DNA from: Gemmatimonadota bacterium
Lineage (GTDB): Bacteria > Gemmatimonadota > Gemmatimonadetes > Longimicrobiales > Gaopeijiaceae
Reading direction: 5' to 3'
Assembly: GCA_029262115.1 (NCBI GenBank)
Contig: JAJCZZ010000012.1
Coordinates: 1-64,000, forward strand
Length of the DNA: 64,000 nucleotides
The translations under genes were made by a program, and so were the position numbers. The notes beneath the pieces were generated by a model that was given only the letters and a program-made list of their open reading frames with translations, did not search any database and was not told the origin of the DNA. This document shows positions 15,659 to 24,460 of the stretch, one piece after another. The number at the start of each line of letters is the position of its first letter. Positions within the stretch are counted from its first letter, which is position 1.

Positions 15659-17773
15659 ATGGAATACCGCCCCAATAATCGACTTCCGAACCGGGTCGTT
15701 TTCGCGGGAGGTTCGGCAACAGTCGCGTTGGCGGGATTTCTGGCGCTTGGACGCCTCTTCTCCGTCGACTGTGGAGACGCTCCCGGCTGTTTGACCGTGG
15801 ACCAGTTGGCGGCCGGCCAGGCACTCCCCGAGGCCATCCACATCTACGACCGGCGTGGTGAGCTCCTGGCCGACGTCGCCGGCCCGCTGCGCCATTCGCT
15901 TTCCGTCGATGAAATTCCACCGGTCCTGGCGGAGGCGTTTGTGGCCGTGGAGGACAGGCGGTTCCGTGAACACGAGGGTGTGGACATCCAGGGGGTCGTC
16001 CGGGCGGCCATGAAGAACGTGACGTCCGCCGGAATCTCCGAGGGAGCCAGCACCATCCCGATGCAGCTCGTCCGCACGGTTTGGGCAGAACAGCTTCGGG
16101 ACGCCAACCCGTGGCGCCGGAAGCTCATCGAGGCGCGCTCGGCTCCGCGGCTGGTGGACGCCCTCGGCCGCGACGGTGTCCTGGCCCTCTACCTGAACGC
16201 GATCTACCTGGGCGATGGTGTCTACGGCGTCGAGCAGGCGGCACGGCACTACTTCGGGACCTCAGCGCGCGAGTTGAGTCATGCGCAGATCGCCACCCTG
16301 GTGGGCATCACCCGCGGGCCCGAATACTATCATCCCGTTCGTCGCCCGAAACGGGTGATCGAGCGGCGTAACGTGGTGCTCGGCGTCATGGCCGAACGCG
16401 GCGTCATCACACCCGCCGAGGCGGAGAAAGCGATGGGCCGGCCGCTCGGAGTGAAGCCGTCCTCGGGTCGCGCGGGCCGCACGTACATGACGGCGGCCGT
16501 GACCCGGGAGATCCGCGAGGTGGCCCCGGACATCGCGGGACGGCCGGGCCTCCGGGTCTACACGACCGTGGATCGTCGACTGCAGGCGTCCGGTGAGGGC
16601 GCCCTCGTCGCGCGCCTGGCGCGTATCGAGTCGGGTGCGGAAGGACGCTTCAGCGCGTCGCCCGATGCCCCCCTGCAGGGTGCGGCCGTCGCGCTCGACC
16701 CGGTCTCCGGTGCGGTGCGGGCGTGGGTCGGGGGGCGGGACTTCACCGGCTCCGAGTTCGATCGTGTGGCCCAGGCCCGCCGCCAGGTCGGCTCGCTCGT
16801 GAAGCCGTTCCTCGTGGCGATGGCTCATGAGCAGGGAATCCACGTGCTCGACATGGTGTCGACCGAGGCGGGCGGAATGGAGGTGAACGGAGTGACCTGG
16901 GACCCGGCCGACCATGTGGACGCCGGCAGCATGACGATTCGCGACGGGCTGATCCGATCGTCGAACCGCGCCGCCGTTCAGGTCGGTCGGGCTCTGGGAA
17001 CGGACGCCGCTCGCAGCATCGGAGCGAGGGTGGGCTTCACCGGACCGATCCCCGAGGTGCCGGCCACCTGGCTTGGAGCATTCGAGGCCTCGCTCCTGGA
17101 GGTCACCAGCGCGTACGCGGTGTTCGGCAACGGCGGACAGACGGTCGAACCGTATCTGATCGACCGGATCGTCGACGCGGACGGGGCCGTTCTCTGGACT
17201 CGCGGGGCGGCACCGTCCCGATCGACGGCGGCCCTATCGGAGGCGACCAGCTTCGTCGTCCTCGACGCGCTCCGTGACGTCGTGGACCGGGGCACCGGGT
17301 GGCAGGTCCGCCGGGAAGGCTTCCGCGGCCAGGTCGCCGGCAAGACGGGGACGACCAACGACGGGCGGGACGCCTGGTTCGTCGGGCTCACGCCCGAGGT
17401 GGTGGCTGGCGTCTGGATCGGCTTCGACGATCCTCGCCCGATCGTCCGGTCAGCCAGCGGAGGATCGCTGGCGGCGCCGACCTGGGGCGCCTGGATGCGG
17501 ACGGCTCAACGCGAGGGGGCGGTGGCCGCGTCGGAGTGGAGCGTTCCGCCGAGCGTACGGTCCGTGCGCTACGACCCGGAAACCGGCAAGGCGTACGACA
17601 GCGACTGTCGCACGGACGAATTCCAGCTCGCGATGGTTCCGCGCTCGACCACGCTGATCAACCCCTGCAGGAGCCAGTTCCACCGCTGGGTGGACTCCTT
17701 ATGGGGCATCATCGCACCTCGAAAGATCGCTCCCATCGAGCCCATCGGAGTGTCGCCGGCTGGAGAGTGGTAA
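15659..17773 (+). CDS. Bifunctional penicillin-binding protein (transglycosylase/transpeptidase, class A)
   Basis: This 704-residue protein polymerises and crosslinks peptidoglycan outside the inner membrane. It has one N-terminal transmembrane anchor (VVFAGGSATVALAGFLALG). The GT51 domain has VAVEDRRFREHEGVD with catalytic Glu98, and GASTIPMQLVR. The transpeptidase domain has the serine tetrad GSLVKP (Ser379), SSNRAAV and KTGTTND (Lys562). The Ser-x-x-Lys motif reads SLVK rather than the usual STFK/SxFK. A short C-terminal tail contains two cysteines. The ATG at 15659 is used; in-frame sequence upstream overlaps msbA. Confidence 0.9.
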   Translation: MEYRPNNRLPNRVVFAGGSATVALAGFLALGRLFSVDCGDAPGCLTVDQLAAGQALPEAIHIYDRRGELLADVAGPLRHSLSVDEIPPVLAEAFVAVEDRRFREHEGVDIQGVVRAAMKNVTSAGISEGASTIPMQLVRTVWAEQLRDANPWRRKLIEARSAPRLVDALGRDGVLALYLNAIYLGDGVYGVEQAARHYFGTSARELSHAQIATLVGITRGPEYYHPVRRPKRVIERRNVVLGVMAERGVITPAEAEKAMGRPLGVKPSSGRAGRTYMTAAVTREIREVAPDIAGRPGLRVYTTVDRRLQASGEGALVARLARIESGAEGRFSASPDAPLQGAAVALDPVSGAVRAWVGGRDFTGSEFDRVAQARRQVGSLVKPFLVAMAHEQGIHVLDMVSTEAGGMEVNGVTWDPADHVDAGSMTIRDGLIRSSNRAAVQVGRALGTDAARSIGARVGFTGPIPEVPATWLGAFEASLLEVTSAYAVFGNGGQTVEPYLIDRIVDADGAVLWTRGAAPSRSTAALSEATSFVVLDALRDVVDRGTGWQVRREGFRGQVAGKTGTTNDGRDAWFVGLTPEVVAGVWIGFDDPRPIVRSASGGSLAAPTWGAWMRTAQREGAVAASEWSVPPSVRSVRYDPETGKAYDSDCRTDEFQLAMVPRSTTLINPCRSQFHRWVDSLWGIIAPRKIAPIEPIGVSPAGEW

Positions 17774-17786
17774 GGAGGCCCCGACG

Positions 17787-19370
17787 TCAGTACGAGGCGC
17801 CGCGTGGGGTCAGACACGCCACCGGAACGATCATCTCTTCCGGGCTGATGCCCCCGTGAAGGAACGAGTTTCGGTACCGCGCCTGGTACTCCCTCAGCTT
17901 GGTCGGATACACGAAGAAGTGATCCTCCAGTGCGATGAGGTACGTGGTCCCCAGCTTCCCGGCCGGAAATCGGAGGTCCTTCTCGTCCTTGGTGAGCATG
18001 GCCGTGGACGCGTCCTCCGCCCGTAGGTCCTGGCCGAACTTGTACCGGAGGTTACTCGTCGCGTCACGCCGCGCGAAGACCGTCGTCGGCCTCTGACACA
18101 GGATCGACCCGTGGTCCGTGGTCAGCACCACCCGATGCCCCGCTCTCGCCGCTTCCTTGAGAACGCCGAAAGCGGTGGAGCGCTCGAACCAGGAACGGGT
18201 GAGATCGCGAAGGGCTGCCTCGTCCTTGGCGACCTCCATGAGGATCGGCGACTCGGAGCGACCGTGCGTCATCAGGTCCACGAAGTTGAAGACCATGGCC
18301 ACTACGGTTCCCGGAGTCTTGAGGGCCGAGTTCACTCGTGCCCGAACCTGATCTCCGTCCCGATCGGAGAAGATCTTCTCGTAGTGGACCGGGACATCAC
18401 GTCCCGTAAGGCGCTTGAGCTGGTCGATGAGGAGCCGATCTTCGAACGCGTTGAGACTGCCTTCGTCGTCGGAGCGATCCCACCATGACGGATTCCGCTC
18501 GGCGATCTGATCGGGGTACATCCCGCTGAAGATCGCATTGCGAGCGTAGGGCGTGGCCGTCGGCAGGATCGAGTAGTGGTAGCTCTCCTCGATCTCGAAC
18601 AGCGGAGCCAACAACGGCTTCATCGCGCGCCACTGATCGAGGCGCATGCAGTCGAGGATCACGAAGAAGACGGGGTCGTCTCCGAGCCAGGGCAGGACGA
18701 ATTCACGAACTAGATCCACCGACAGAAGCGGGCGATCCTCCCCCTCCTTCATCCAACGGGGATACTCCTTCAGGACCCACGTCCCGAAGTCGCGGCGGAG
18801 GTCGACCATCAGTGAGCGGACGGTGTCGAGCAGCCCCTCCTCGCCCGCCTTTTCGAGACGGATGTGCCAGTCCGAGAGCTCCGTGAAGACCTCGGCGAAT
18901 TCGTGTGGGGTGGACGCGTCCTGCGCCCCCACAGACAGGCGGGGGTACCGGGCGGCAAAGTCCTGGGCGGCCTGCTGCTGGCGGATCGACGAGCCCTCCA
19001 GAATCCGGGTCACGACCGATAGCACCTGCCGCGGGCTCGTCGGTTTGACGAGGTAGTCGTCGACCCGCCGCCCAATGGCCTCGTTCATGGTCCGATCTTC
19101 CTCGGACTTGGTGACCATGACGACGCGCGCGTGCGGGTCCTCCCGCCGCAGGATCTCCAGCACTTCCAGCCCACGACGTCCCGGCATCTGCTCATCCAGC
19201 AGGACCAGGTCGTACGGCCGCTCCCGCAGAAGCGCCAATGCGTCGTCACCGTTCGGTATGGCGTCGACATGGTATCCCCTGGCCTGCAGGAACATCAGAT
19301 GGGGACGCAGGAGATCGATCTCGTCGTCGACCCAGAGAATTCGCTTCGGCGGCATCGTGTTTTGCGACAT
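17787..19370 (-). CDS. porX: PorX-like response regulator with PglZ (alkaline-phosphatase-like) domain
   Basis: This 527-residue protein has an N-terminal CheY-like receiver with phospho-acceptor Asp59 (LVLLDEQMPG), Thr87 and Lys109. A helical linker covers about 130-220. The C-terminal PglZ/alkaline-phosphatase-superfamily domain has VILDCMRLDQW, SILPTATPYARNAIFSG and VVLTTDHGS, which hold the metal-binding and nucleophile positions. This architecture and length match PorX, which in Bacteroidota controls type IX secretion with the kinase PorY and sigma factor SigP. No porY, sigP or other type IX secretion gene is in the window. It diverges from an ADOP permease. The start is ATG at 19370; ATG at 19355 is also possible. 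Confidence 0.85.
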   Translation of the reverse strand: MSQNTMPPKRILWVDDEIDLLRPHLMFLQARGYHVDAIPNGDDALALLRERPYDLVLLDEQMPGRRGLEVLEILRREDPHARVVMVTKSEEDRTMNEAIGRRVDDYLVKPTSPRQVLSVVTRILEGSSIRQQQAAQDFAARYPRLSVGAQDASTPHEFAEVFTELSDWHIRLEKAGEEGLLDTVRSLMVDLRRDFGTWVLKEYPRWMKEGEDRPLLSVDLVREFVLPWLGDDPVFFVILDCMRLDQWRAMKPLLAPLFEIEESYHYSILPTATPYARNAIFSGMYPDQIAERNPSWWDRSDDEGSLNAFEDRLLIDQLKRLTGRDVPVHYEKIFSDRDGDQVRARVNSALKTPGTVVAMVFNFVDLMTHGRSESPILMEVAKDEAALRDLTRSWFERSTAFGVLKEAARAGHRVVLTTDHGSILCQRPTTVFARRDATSNLRYKFGQDLRAEDASTAMLTKDEKDLRFPAGKLGTTYLIALEDHFFVYPTKLREYQARYRNSFLHGGISPEEMIVPVACLTPRGASY

Positions 19371-19442
19371 ACACAAAGTTAATACGACGCTTCGGCGCCA
19401 TCCCGTCGTCGCGTGCAACGATTTCGATCCGAGTGCCATCAG

Positions 19443-19460
19443 AGGTAGGGCAGCCTACCT
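19443..19460. promoter_or_regulatory. Inverted repeat in the porX/ADOP divergent region
   Basis: AGGTAGG (19443-19449) and CCTACCT (19454-19460) form a perfect 7-bp repeat with a 4-nt spacer. It lies between the two divergent genes and about 30 bp before the ADOP start. It may be an operator; no regulator is adjacent on the plus strand. Confidence 0.35.
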
Positions 19461-19490
19461 AGGATTCTTGATAGGAGCGGGGGTGGGTAA

Positions 19491-22166
19491 ATGAACGACG
19501 CCCCGGGCCTGACGCTGATTGCCCTGGCCGCCCGGCTCGTCCCACGGAATCGTCGCCAGGGCTGGAGGCAGGAGTGGAGCGCGGAAGCGGCGTACGCCTG
19601 GGTCGTCGCTCAACGGACGGGACGCACCTCGATGGTGACCCGGACACGGCTCCGCGTTCGGGTCGTCACATGCTTTTTCGACGCTCTGCTGGAGCGAAAG
19701 GAGACGATATCGATGTCGGGATTCTTGAACGATCTGCGGTTGGCCGCGCGGAGCCTCATCAAGCGGCCCGGATTCACCGCCATTTCGATTCTGACGGTGG
19801 CGTTGGGGATCGGCGCAACGACCGCGGTCTTCACGCTGGTCGACGGCGTGCTTCTTCGCCCGCTCCCCTTCGAGGAGCCCGACGAACTGCTTTCGCTCCA
19901 GCACCTGGGGCGGGACGGACAGGACGAACTGCCCATTTCCTCGGGGCTGTACCTCCACTACCGAGACCACGCCCGCACCCTCGAATCCGTGGGGGTCTAC
20001 ACGCCGATGTCGGCGAACCTCGTCGCCGAGGGGCAGCCTGAGCGGGTGGTCGGCCAGATGGTCACCCCGTCCTACTTCGACGTCCTGGGCGTCCAGGCTG
20101 CGGTCGGTCGAACATTCACGGAGGACGAGGGGGCCGTTGATGCCGGCCCAGTCATCATCCTCAGCGACGGCCTGTGGCGCACTCGTTTCGGCGCCGACCC
20201 GGGCCTCGTCGGCCGGACCGTGGAGTTGAGCGGTACGAGCCGGACGGTCGTGGGCATCATGCCGGCGGAGTTCGGCCATCCGGATGCCGACGATCGCTTC
20301 TGGGTGCCGCTCGCGATCGACCCGACGAACGCGCCGATCGCATCGTTCTTCGGAGGGGGCATCGCTCGAATGGCCGAAGGCCAGAGCATCGAGGCGGTGG
20401 ATCGAGAGCTTCAGGGAATGATGGGTCGTCTCACGGAGTTGTTCCCCGGGGATGGCGGAGCCGCGTTCCTCATGGATGTGGGACTCCGCGCCCGCGTCAT
20501 CCCGCTGAAACAGTCCCTGGTCGGCGACGTGAGCAACACGTTGTGGATCCTCCTCGGCACGGTAGGCTTCGTCCTGCTGATCGCGTGCGCGAATGTCGCG
20601 AACCTCCTGCTGGTGCGTGCGGAGAGCCGGCAACGCGAGCTGGCGCTGCGCATGGCCGTGGGTGCCGGCAGAATGCAGGTGCTACGCGCGTTCATGGCGG
20701 AGAGCGTCGTCCTGGCAGGCGTGGGGGCCGCGCTCGGCATCGTCATCGCGTCGGCCGGCGTGCGGACCACCGCGCGCTTCCTGCCGTCGGATCTACCCCG
20801 CATGCACGAGATCGGGATCGATCCGCGGGTGCTCGGATTCACCGCCGTCGTCGCGGCTCTCTGCGCGCTCTTCTTCGGCCTGTTCCCCATGATCCGGCAC
20901 GGGACGGACAACCTCGCGAGTCAGCTTCGTGACGGCGGCGGTGCCCGCGGAGCCGCGGGAGGGAAGGAGCACCACCGCCTTCGCAACACGCTCGTTGTGA
21001 CCCAAGTGGCCCTGGCCCTCGTGCTCCTGGTCGGCTCCGGATTGATGTTCCGCAGCTTCCTCGCGCTCCGCGCGGTCGACGCCGGCTTCGATCGGGAGGG
21101 CGTCCTCACCGCGGAGGTGATCGTGCCGTCGGCCGAGGTCTCCGACTGGCGCGACGTAGCCGCGCTGTTCGCTCAGCTCCACGACCGCCTCTCGAGCCAG
21201 CCGGGGGTCACGGCGGTCGGATTGGGCTCGACGGTCCCACTCGGGGGCGGCCAGGCGTTCGGGAGTGTCGATGTGGAAGCCCACCCTCGGGGGCCGGACG
21301 AGCTTCCGATCTTCGCCGCCCAGTTCCAGGCGGGCCCTGGCTACTTCGAGACGCTCGGGATCGATGTACTCGTCGGGCGGGAGTTCGAGCGAGGCGACGG
21401 CGCCGATGGCGCACGCGCCGTCCTCGTCAGCCGGTCCTTCGCGAATCAGTGGTGGCCCGATAGCAGCCCGCTGGGAAGCGGTATCCGGTCGGGCGGACCG
21501 GACAACGACTGGTACCGGATCGTCGGGGTCGTCGACGACGTGAAGCAGCTGAATCTCGAGGATCCGGTCCAAGGTGCCGTGTACTACCCGCTCATCACGG
21601 GCCAGGGCGAGGAACTGTCCGCCGCGCGGGCACTCGACGTGGTCGTGCGCACCAACGGTGAGCCGCTCTCGATGGTGGACGTTCTTCGGCGCGAACTCAC
21701 CGCACTGAATCCGCGCATTCCACTCGCGAATCCCCGCACCATGGAGGCGGTGTTCGATCAGGCGACCGCGCGGACTTCCTTCACCATGGGCGTGCTCGGC
21801 ACGGCCTCGGCCATTGCGCTGTTGCTGGGCGTGGTGGGGATCTACGGCGTCATCTCGTACGTCGTCTCGCAGCGCACCCGTGAGATCGGCGTGCGGATGG
21901 CCCTGGGGGCCTCCGGGTCCACCGTGCGGCGGATGGTCGTTCGGCAGGGGCTCTTCCTGGCGTTCGGAGGTGTGGTCGTGGGGCTCCTGGCGGCGGCGGC
22001 GCTCAGTCGCCTGATGGCCAGCGTCCTCTTCGGCGTCGACACGCTCGATCCCGTGACGTACGCTTCAGTCGCGGCACTCCTGGTGGCGGTTGCCGTCACC
22101 GCGAGCTGGTTGCCGGCGCTCCGTGCCGCTGGTGTCGATCCGAGCACCGCGCTCCGCGCCGAGTGA
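19491..22166 (+). CDS. ADOP-type FtsX/MacB-like permease, first copy
   Basis: This 891-residue membrane protein belongs to the ADOP group (Acidobacterial duplicated orphan permease). It has a short N-terminal extension (residues 1-75), then two MacB periplasmic-core plus FtsX units. The first unit opens with GFTAISILTVALGIGATTAVF. FtsX helices follow near VGFVLLIACANVANLLLVRAE; the last FtsX unit starts at ALLLGVVGIYGVISYVVSQRTREIGVRMALG. The family lacks its own ATPase and its substrate is unknown. Unlike the other two copies, no PadR gene precedes this one; it diverges from the PorX-like gene. Confidence 0.88.
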   Translation: MNDAPGLTLIALAARLVPRNRRQGWRQEWSAEAAYAWVVAQRTGRTSMVTRTRLRVRVVTCFFDALLERKETISMSGFLNDLRLAARSLIKRPGFTAISILTVALGIGATTAVFTLVDGVLLRPLPFEEPDELLSLQHLGRDGQDELPISSGLYLHYRDHARTLESVGVYTPMSANLVAEGQPERVVGQMVTPSYFDVLGVQAAVGRTFTEDEGAVDAGPVIILSDGLWRTRFGADPGLVGRTVELSGTSRTVVGIMPAEFGHPDADDRFWVPLAIDPTNAPIASFFGGGIARMAEGQSIEAVDRELQGMMGRLTELFPGDGGAAFLMDVGLRARVIPLKQSLVGDVSNTLWILLGTVGFVLLIACANVANLLLVRAESRQRELALRMAVGAGRMQVLRAFMAESVVLAGVGAALGIVIASAGVRTTARFLPSDLPRMHEIGIDPRVLGFTAVVAALCALFFGLFPMIRHGTDNLASQLRDGGGARGAAGGKEHHRLRNTLVVTQVALALVLLVGSGLMFRSFLALRAVDAGFDREGVLTAEVIVPSAEVSDWRDVAALFAQLHDRLSSQPGVTAVGLGSTVPLGGGQAFGSVDVEAHPRGPDELPIFAAQFQAGPGYFETLGIDVLVGREFERGDGADGARAVLVSRSFANQWWPDSSPLGSGIRSGGPDNDWYRIVGVVDDVKQLNLEDPVQGAVYYPLITGQGEELSAARALDVVVRTNGEPLSMVDVLRRELTALNPRIPLANPRTMEAVFDQATARTSFTMGVLGTASAIALLLGVVGIYGVISYVVSQRTREIGVRMALGASGSTVRRMVVRQGLFLAFGGVVVGLLAAAALSRLMASVLFGVDTLDPVTYASVAALLVAVAVTASWLPALRAAGVDPSTALRAE

Positions 22167-22194
22167 AGCTACCTGTGACGTAGGAGCATCCAAC

Positions 22195-22401
22195 ATGACA
22201 GACGGCGACATCTGCATCGCCAACATCGGGCCCCGGCAACGGCGGTTGCGTCTTCAGATCGGTGTACTGGGACTCGCCGGCGGAGCCTTCGGCGCCGTGG
22301 CCATGATCGTTCTGGGTGTGCCCAGGCTCACGCGTTTCGCGTTGATGATCCCATTCACGGTCGGTCTCATCGGATTCCTGCAGTACAAGGAGAAGACGTG
22401 A
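22195..22401 (+). CDS. Small two-helix membrane protein
   Basis: The 68-residue protein starts at the ATG at 22195, 11 bases after AGGAG. It has a soluble N-terminus with a single cysteine (MTDGDICIANIGPRQRRLRL), then two hydrophobic helices with a short basic loop. The CxxxIGPRQRRLR opening resembles small conserved membrane proteins of unknown function, but I cannot name the family. It is 28 bp after the ADOP gene and probably co-transcribed with it. Confidence 0.65.
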   Translation: MTDGDICIANIGPRQRRLRLQIGVLGLAGGAFGAVAMIVLGVPRLTRFALMIPFTVGLIGFLQYKEKT

Positions 22402-22431
22402 ATCTCTCTGGCATCGCGCGGTCTGCGCGAC

Positions 22432-22560
22432 ATGGATAACGGGCCCGAAGCGCTCGACCGCGCCGAGGTGGAGGCCGTGCGGGCCCAGGCGCGTCGGGTG
22501 CGAATTCGCTCAATCGTCGGCGCGCTCATCCTGACGCTGTTGGCCGTCACGGCGCCGTGA
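22432..22560 (+). CDS. Possible single-helix small membrane protein, 42 residues
   Basis: ATG at 22432 opens a frame with an acidic, helical first half (MDNGPEALDRAEVEAVRAQA), a basic patch RRVRIR and one hydrophobic helix (SIVGALILTLLAVTA) ending at 22560. It follows the previous small membrane protein by 30 bp. There is no visible ribosome-binding site, so the call is tentative. The layout with a basic patch before the helix is typical of a single-pass protein. Confidence 0.4.
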   Translation: MDNGPEALDRAEVEAVRAQARRVRIRSIVGALILTLLAVTAP

Positions 22561-22604
22561 CGCGCTCCGCTGGCCGCGTCGGAGCCGTCCCCCAGGAAGT
22601 CCGG

Positions 22605-22982
22605 CTAGCCACCGTCTGGCACGGTGTCGGTAGCCGTGGGATGGATGATCGTGGCGCCCGGCGCCGCCGACTGGGCGCGTTCGAGGGCGGTAGTGGCAGC
22701 CTCCGTGTTTCCCCGACGGTGTTCCACCATGTAGATGCCGAACCAGCCCGCCGCGTGGTCGGGATCCAGCTCCGACGCCGCCCGGTACTGCGCGAGGGCC
22801 GCATCCATGTCCCCCGCACGGTACGCGTTTGACCCCGAATCCAGTGCGGCCACGAGCTCAGGAGCAAGCTGCGCGCGCGTGGCGCTCCCACGCGGATCGA
22901 GGGAGCCGGTATCCTGGTCGGCCGGCCGACATCCGGCAAGGAGGACGAGGGATGCGCAAGAGATCGCCAGAGCACGGATCAT
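22605..22982 (-). CDS. TPR-containing lipoprotein at the end of the cytochrome operon
   Basis: This 125-residue protein has a lipoprotein signal peptide (SCASLVLLAGC, lipidated Cys at residue 18). It contains one or two tetratricopeptide-like units (ALDSGSNAYRAGDMDAALAQYRAASELDPDHA onward). TPR lipoproteins usually act as assembly or scaffold factors. Its ATG at 22982 overlaps the stop of the 16-haem cytochrome (ATGA). It is the fifth and last gene of the operon, so it may help assemble or anchor the cytochromes. It contains no haem motif. Confidence 0.8.
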   Translation of the reverse strand: MIRALAISCASLVLLAGCRPADQDTGSLDPRGSATRAQLAPELVAALDSGSNAYRAGDMDAALAQYRAASELDPDHAAGWFGIYMVEHRRGNTEAATTALERAQSAAPGATIIHPTATDTVPDGG

Positions 22983-24460
22983 TGAATGTTCCCGAAAGGT
23001 GACCGGAGGTGGCAGGCCGCACAGATTCGGGGATTTCGATCCCAGGCACGCCTCGCGTCGAAGTTCGGCGCGTGAGGGCTGATCCGGAATGCTCCTCTTT
23101 GGCTATGGCACTGCAGACAGTCGTTCTGCCGATGACAGCTGGCGCAGGTCTCGAGGCCCTGACGGGCCGCCTGCCCATGCCGTAGGAGCCATGCCGGTTC
23201 CGCATCGTGGTAGTCCGAGCCGAGGCGCCCGGACGAGCCCAGGCCGGCCTGCGTATGGCAGTCCCTGCAAAACCGCTCCGCATCGTGACACGCCGAACAC
23301 TCTGAGGTCCCGCCGAAGGCGGCGCTGGCGTGGCGGAGCGCAAAGTTCTCTGGGTGGAAGACCGTGGGTCCTGCCGCGTCGTGGCAGGACACGCACGACG
23401 GCGGCTCGTGGCATGTGGCACACGAGCCGGGGGCGGCGGCGGCCAGAGTCGAGTGCCCGGTCATGAAGAACGGGCTGAGGTGGCTGTCTGGCGCAGCCCG
23501 TTGGAGGCCGACTCCCGGCGCGGTGACCGCCCCCCTCATGGGCATCGCCGCAAGAAATGTCGTCAACTCGACGTGGCAGCTCGCGCAGTCGTCCTGGGTG
23601 TGGCAGGTGGCGCACTCGGCTCGAGCGTCGGACTCGGCCAATCCGCGACCGTGCTCCCCAAGGAACGATCGATCGGCGTGGGCCGTCGGGACCGGATAGT
23701 GTGCCACGGCGTCGGGCACCGTCACACCGGGGAACGCGGTGGGAATGGCTCGAATGGCGGGACGCTCCGAGTCCACGTGACACGCTTCGCACCGTTGCTG
23801 GACGTGACACGTGGCGCACGCACCCGTTCCGACCCGGGCGGTCTCGGCGTGGTCGAGCCGGATAAACGATCCCGAGAGGTGGTCGGGTGGAATCGGGAGT
23901 GAGACGAGCGCTGCACCTGACAGGCGCGACGCAGCCGCGGTCACGTGGCAGGTTTCACACGCGGTTCCTCCCAGGTGGTCTTCCGGGGCTCCCTCGTGAC
24001 AGTCGAGGCAACGTCCCGCGTCAAGCGCCTCGACGTCCATCCGACGATCCGGATCACCCCCGTGGCAGGCACGGCACGAGGCTGCTTCCTCTCCGTCGTC
24101 GCGCAGGGCACCCGCATGATCCGGGTGATCGAAGCTGAGGAGAGACGGGTCGTCGCTCGGGGGGCTCCACTCGACCCGAGTGAGTTCGACACCGTCGTGG
24201 CAGCCGACGCAGGAGGCTAGCGTCGGGTACATGGCGCCCGTGCCGTCTCCGGCTGCGGCCTGGTGGCACCCCGCGCACAGCGGAAAGAGCCCTTCATGGT
24301 CGGCGTGAGGGAACGAGTCGGCGGCCACCTGAAGAGCCACCGTCGCCGTGCGGGTCGGCCCTTCGGCCGGCCAGGAGCCGACCAGGATCGAGAACAGCCC
24401 GAGCGAAAGGACGAGCTTGATGACCAGCGAGTCGGAGATCCCCATAACACCGGTCCTCAT
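22979..24460 (-). CDS. Exported multihaem c-type cytochrome, 16 CxxCH motifs
   Basis: The 493-residue protein starts with a signal sequence (VIKLVLSLGLFSILVGSW, near 13-30). I count 16 CxxCH haem-binding motifs, from CAGCH after residue 60 to CAACH near the C-terminus, spread along the whole chain with many extra histidines for bis-His ligation. It should carry electrons in the periplasm or inside an outer-membrane barrel. Starts at 24460 or 24445 are both possible; 24460 overlaps the barrel gene by 4 bp. The order barrel then soluble cytochrome resembles porin-cytochrome conduits, but the cytochrome family itself was not recognised. Confidence 0.88.
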   Translation of the reverse strand: MRTGVMGISDSLVIKLVLSLGLFSILVGSWPAEGPTRTATVALQVAADSFPHADHEGLFPLCAGCHQAAAGDGTGAMYPTLASCVGCHDGVELTRVEWSPPSDDPSLLSFDHPDHAGALRDDGEEAASCRACHGGDPDRRMDVEALDAGRCLDCHEGAPEDHLGGTACETCHVTAAASRLSGAALVSLPIPPDHLSGSFIRLDHAETARVGTGACATCHVQQRCEACHVDSERPAIRAIPTAFPGVTVPDAVAHYPVPTAHADRSFLGEHGRGLAESDARAECATCHTQDDCASCHVELTTFLAAMPMRGAVTAPGVGLQRAAPDSHLSPFFMTGHSTLAAAAPGSCATCHEPPSCVSCHDAAGPTVFHPENFALRHASAAFGGTSECSACHDAERFCRDCHTQAGLGSSGRLGSDYHDAEPAWLLRHGQAARQGLETCASCHRQNDCLQCHSQRGAFRISPHAPNFDARRAWDRNPRICAACHLRSPFGNIQ

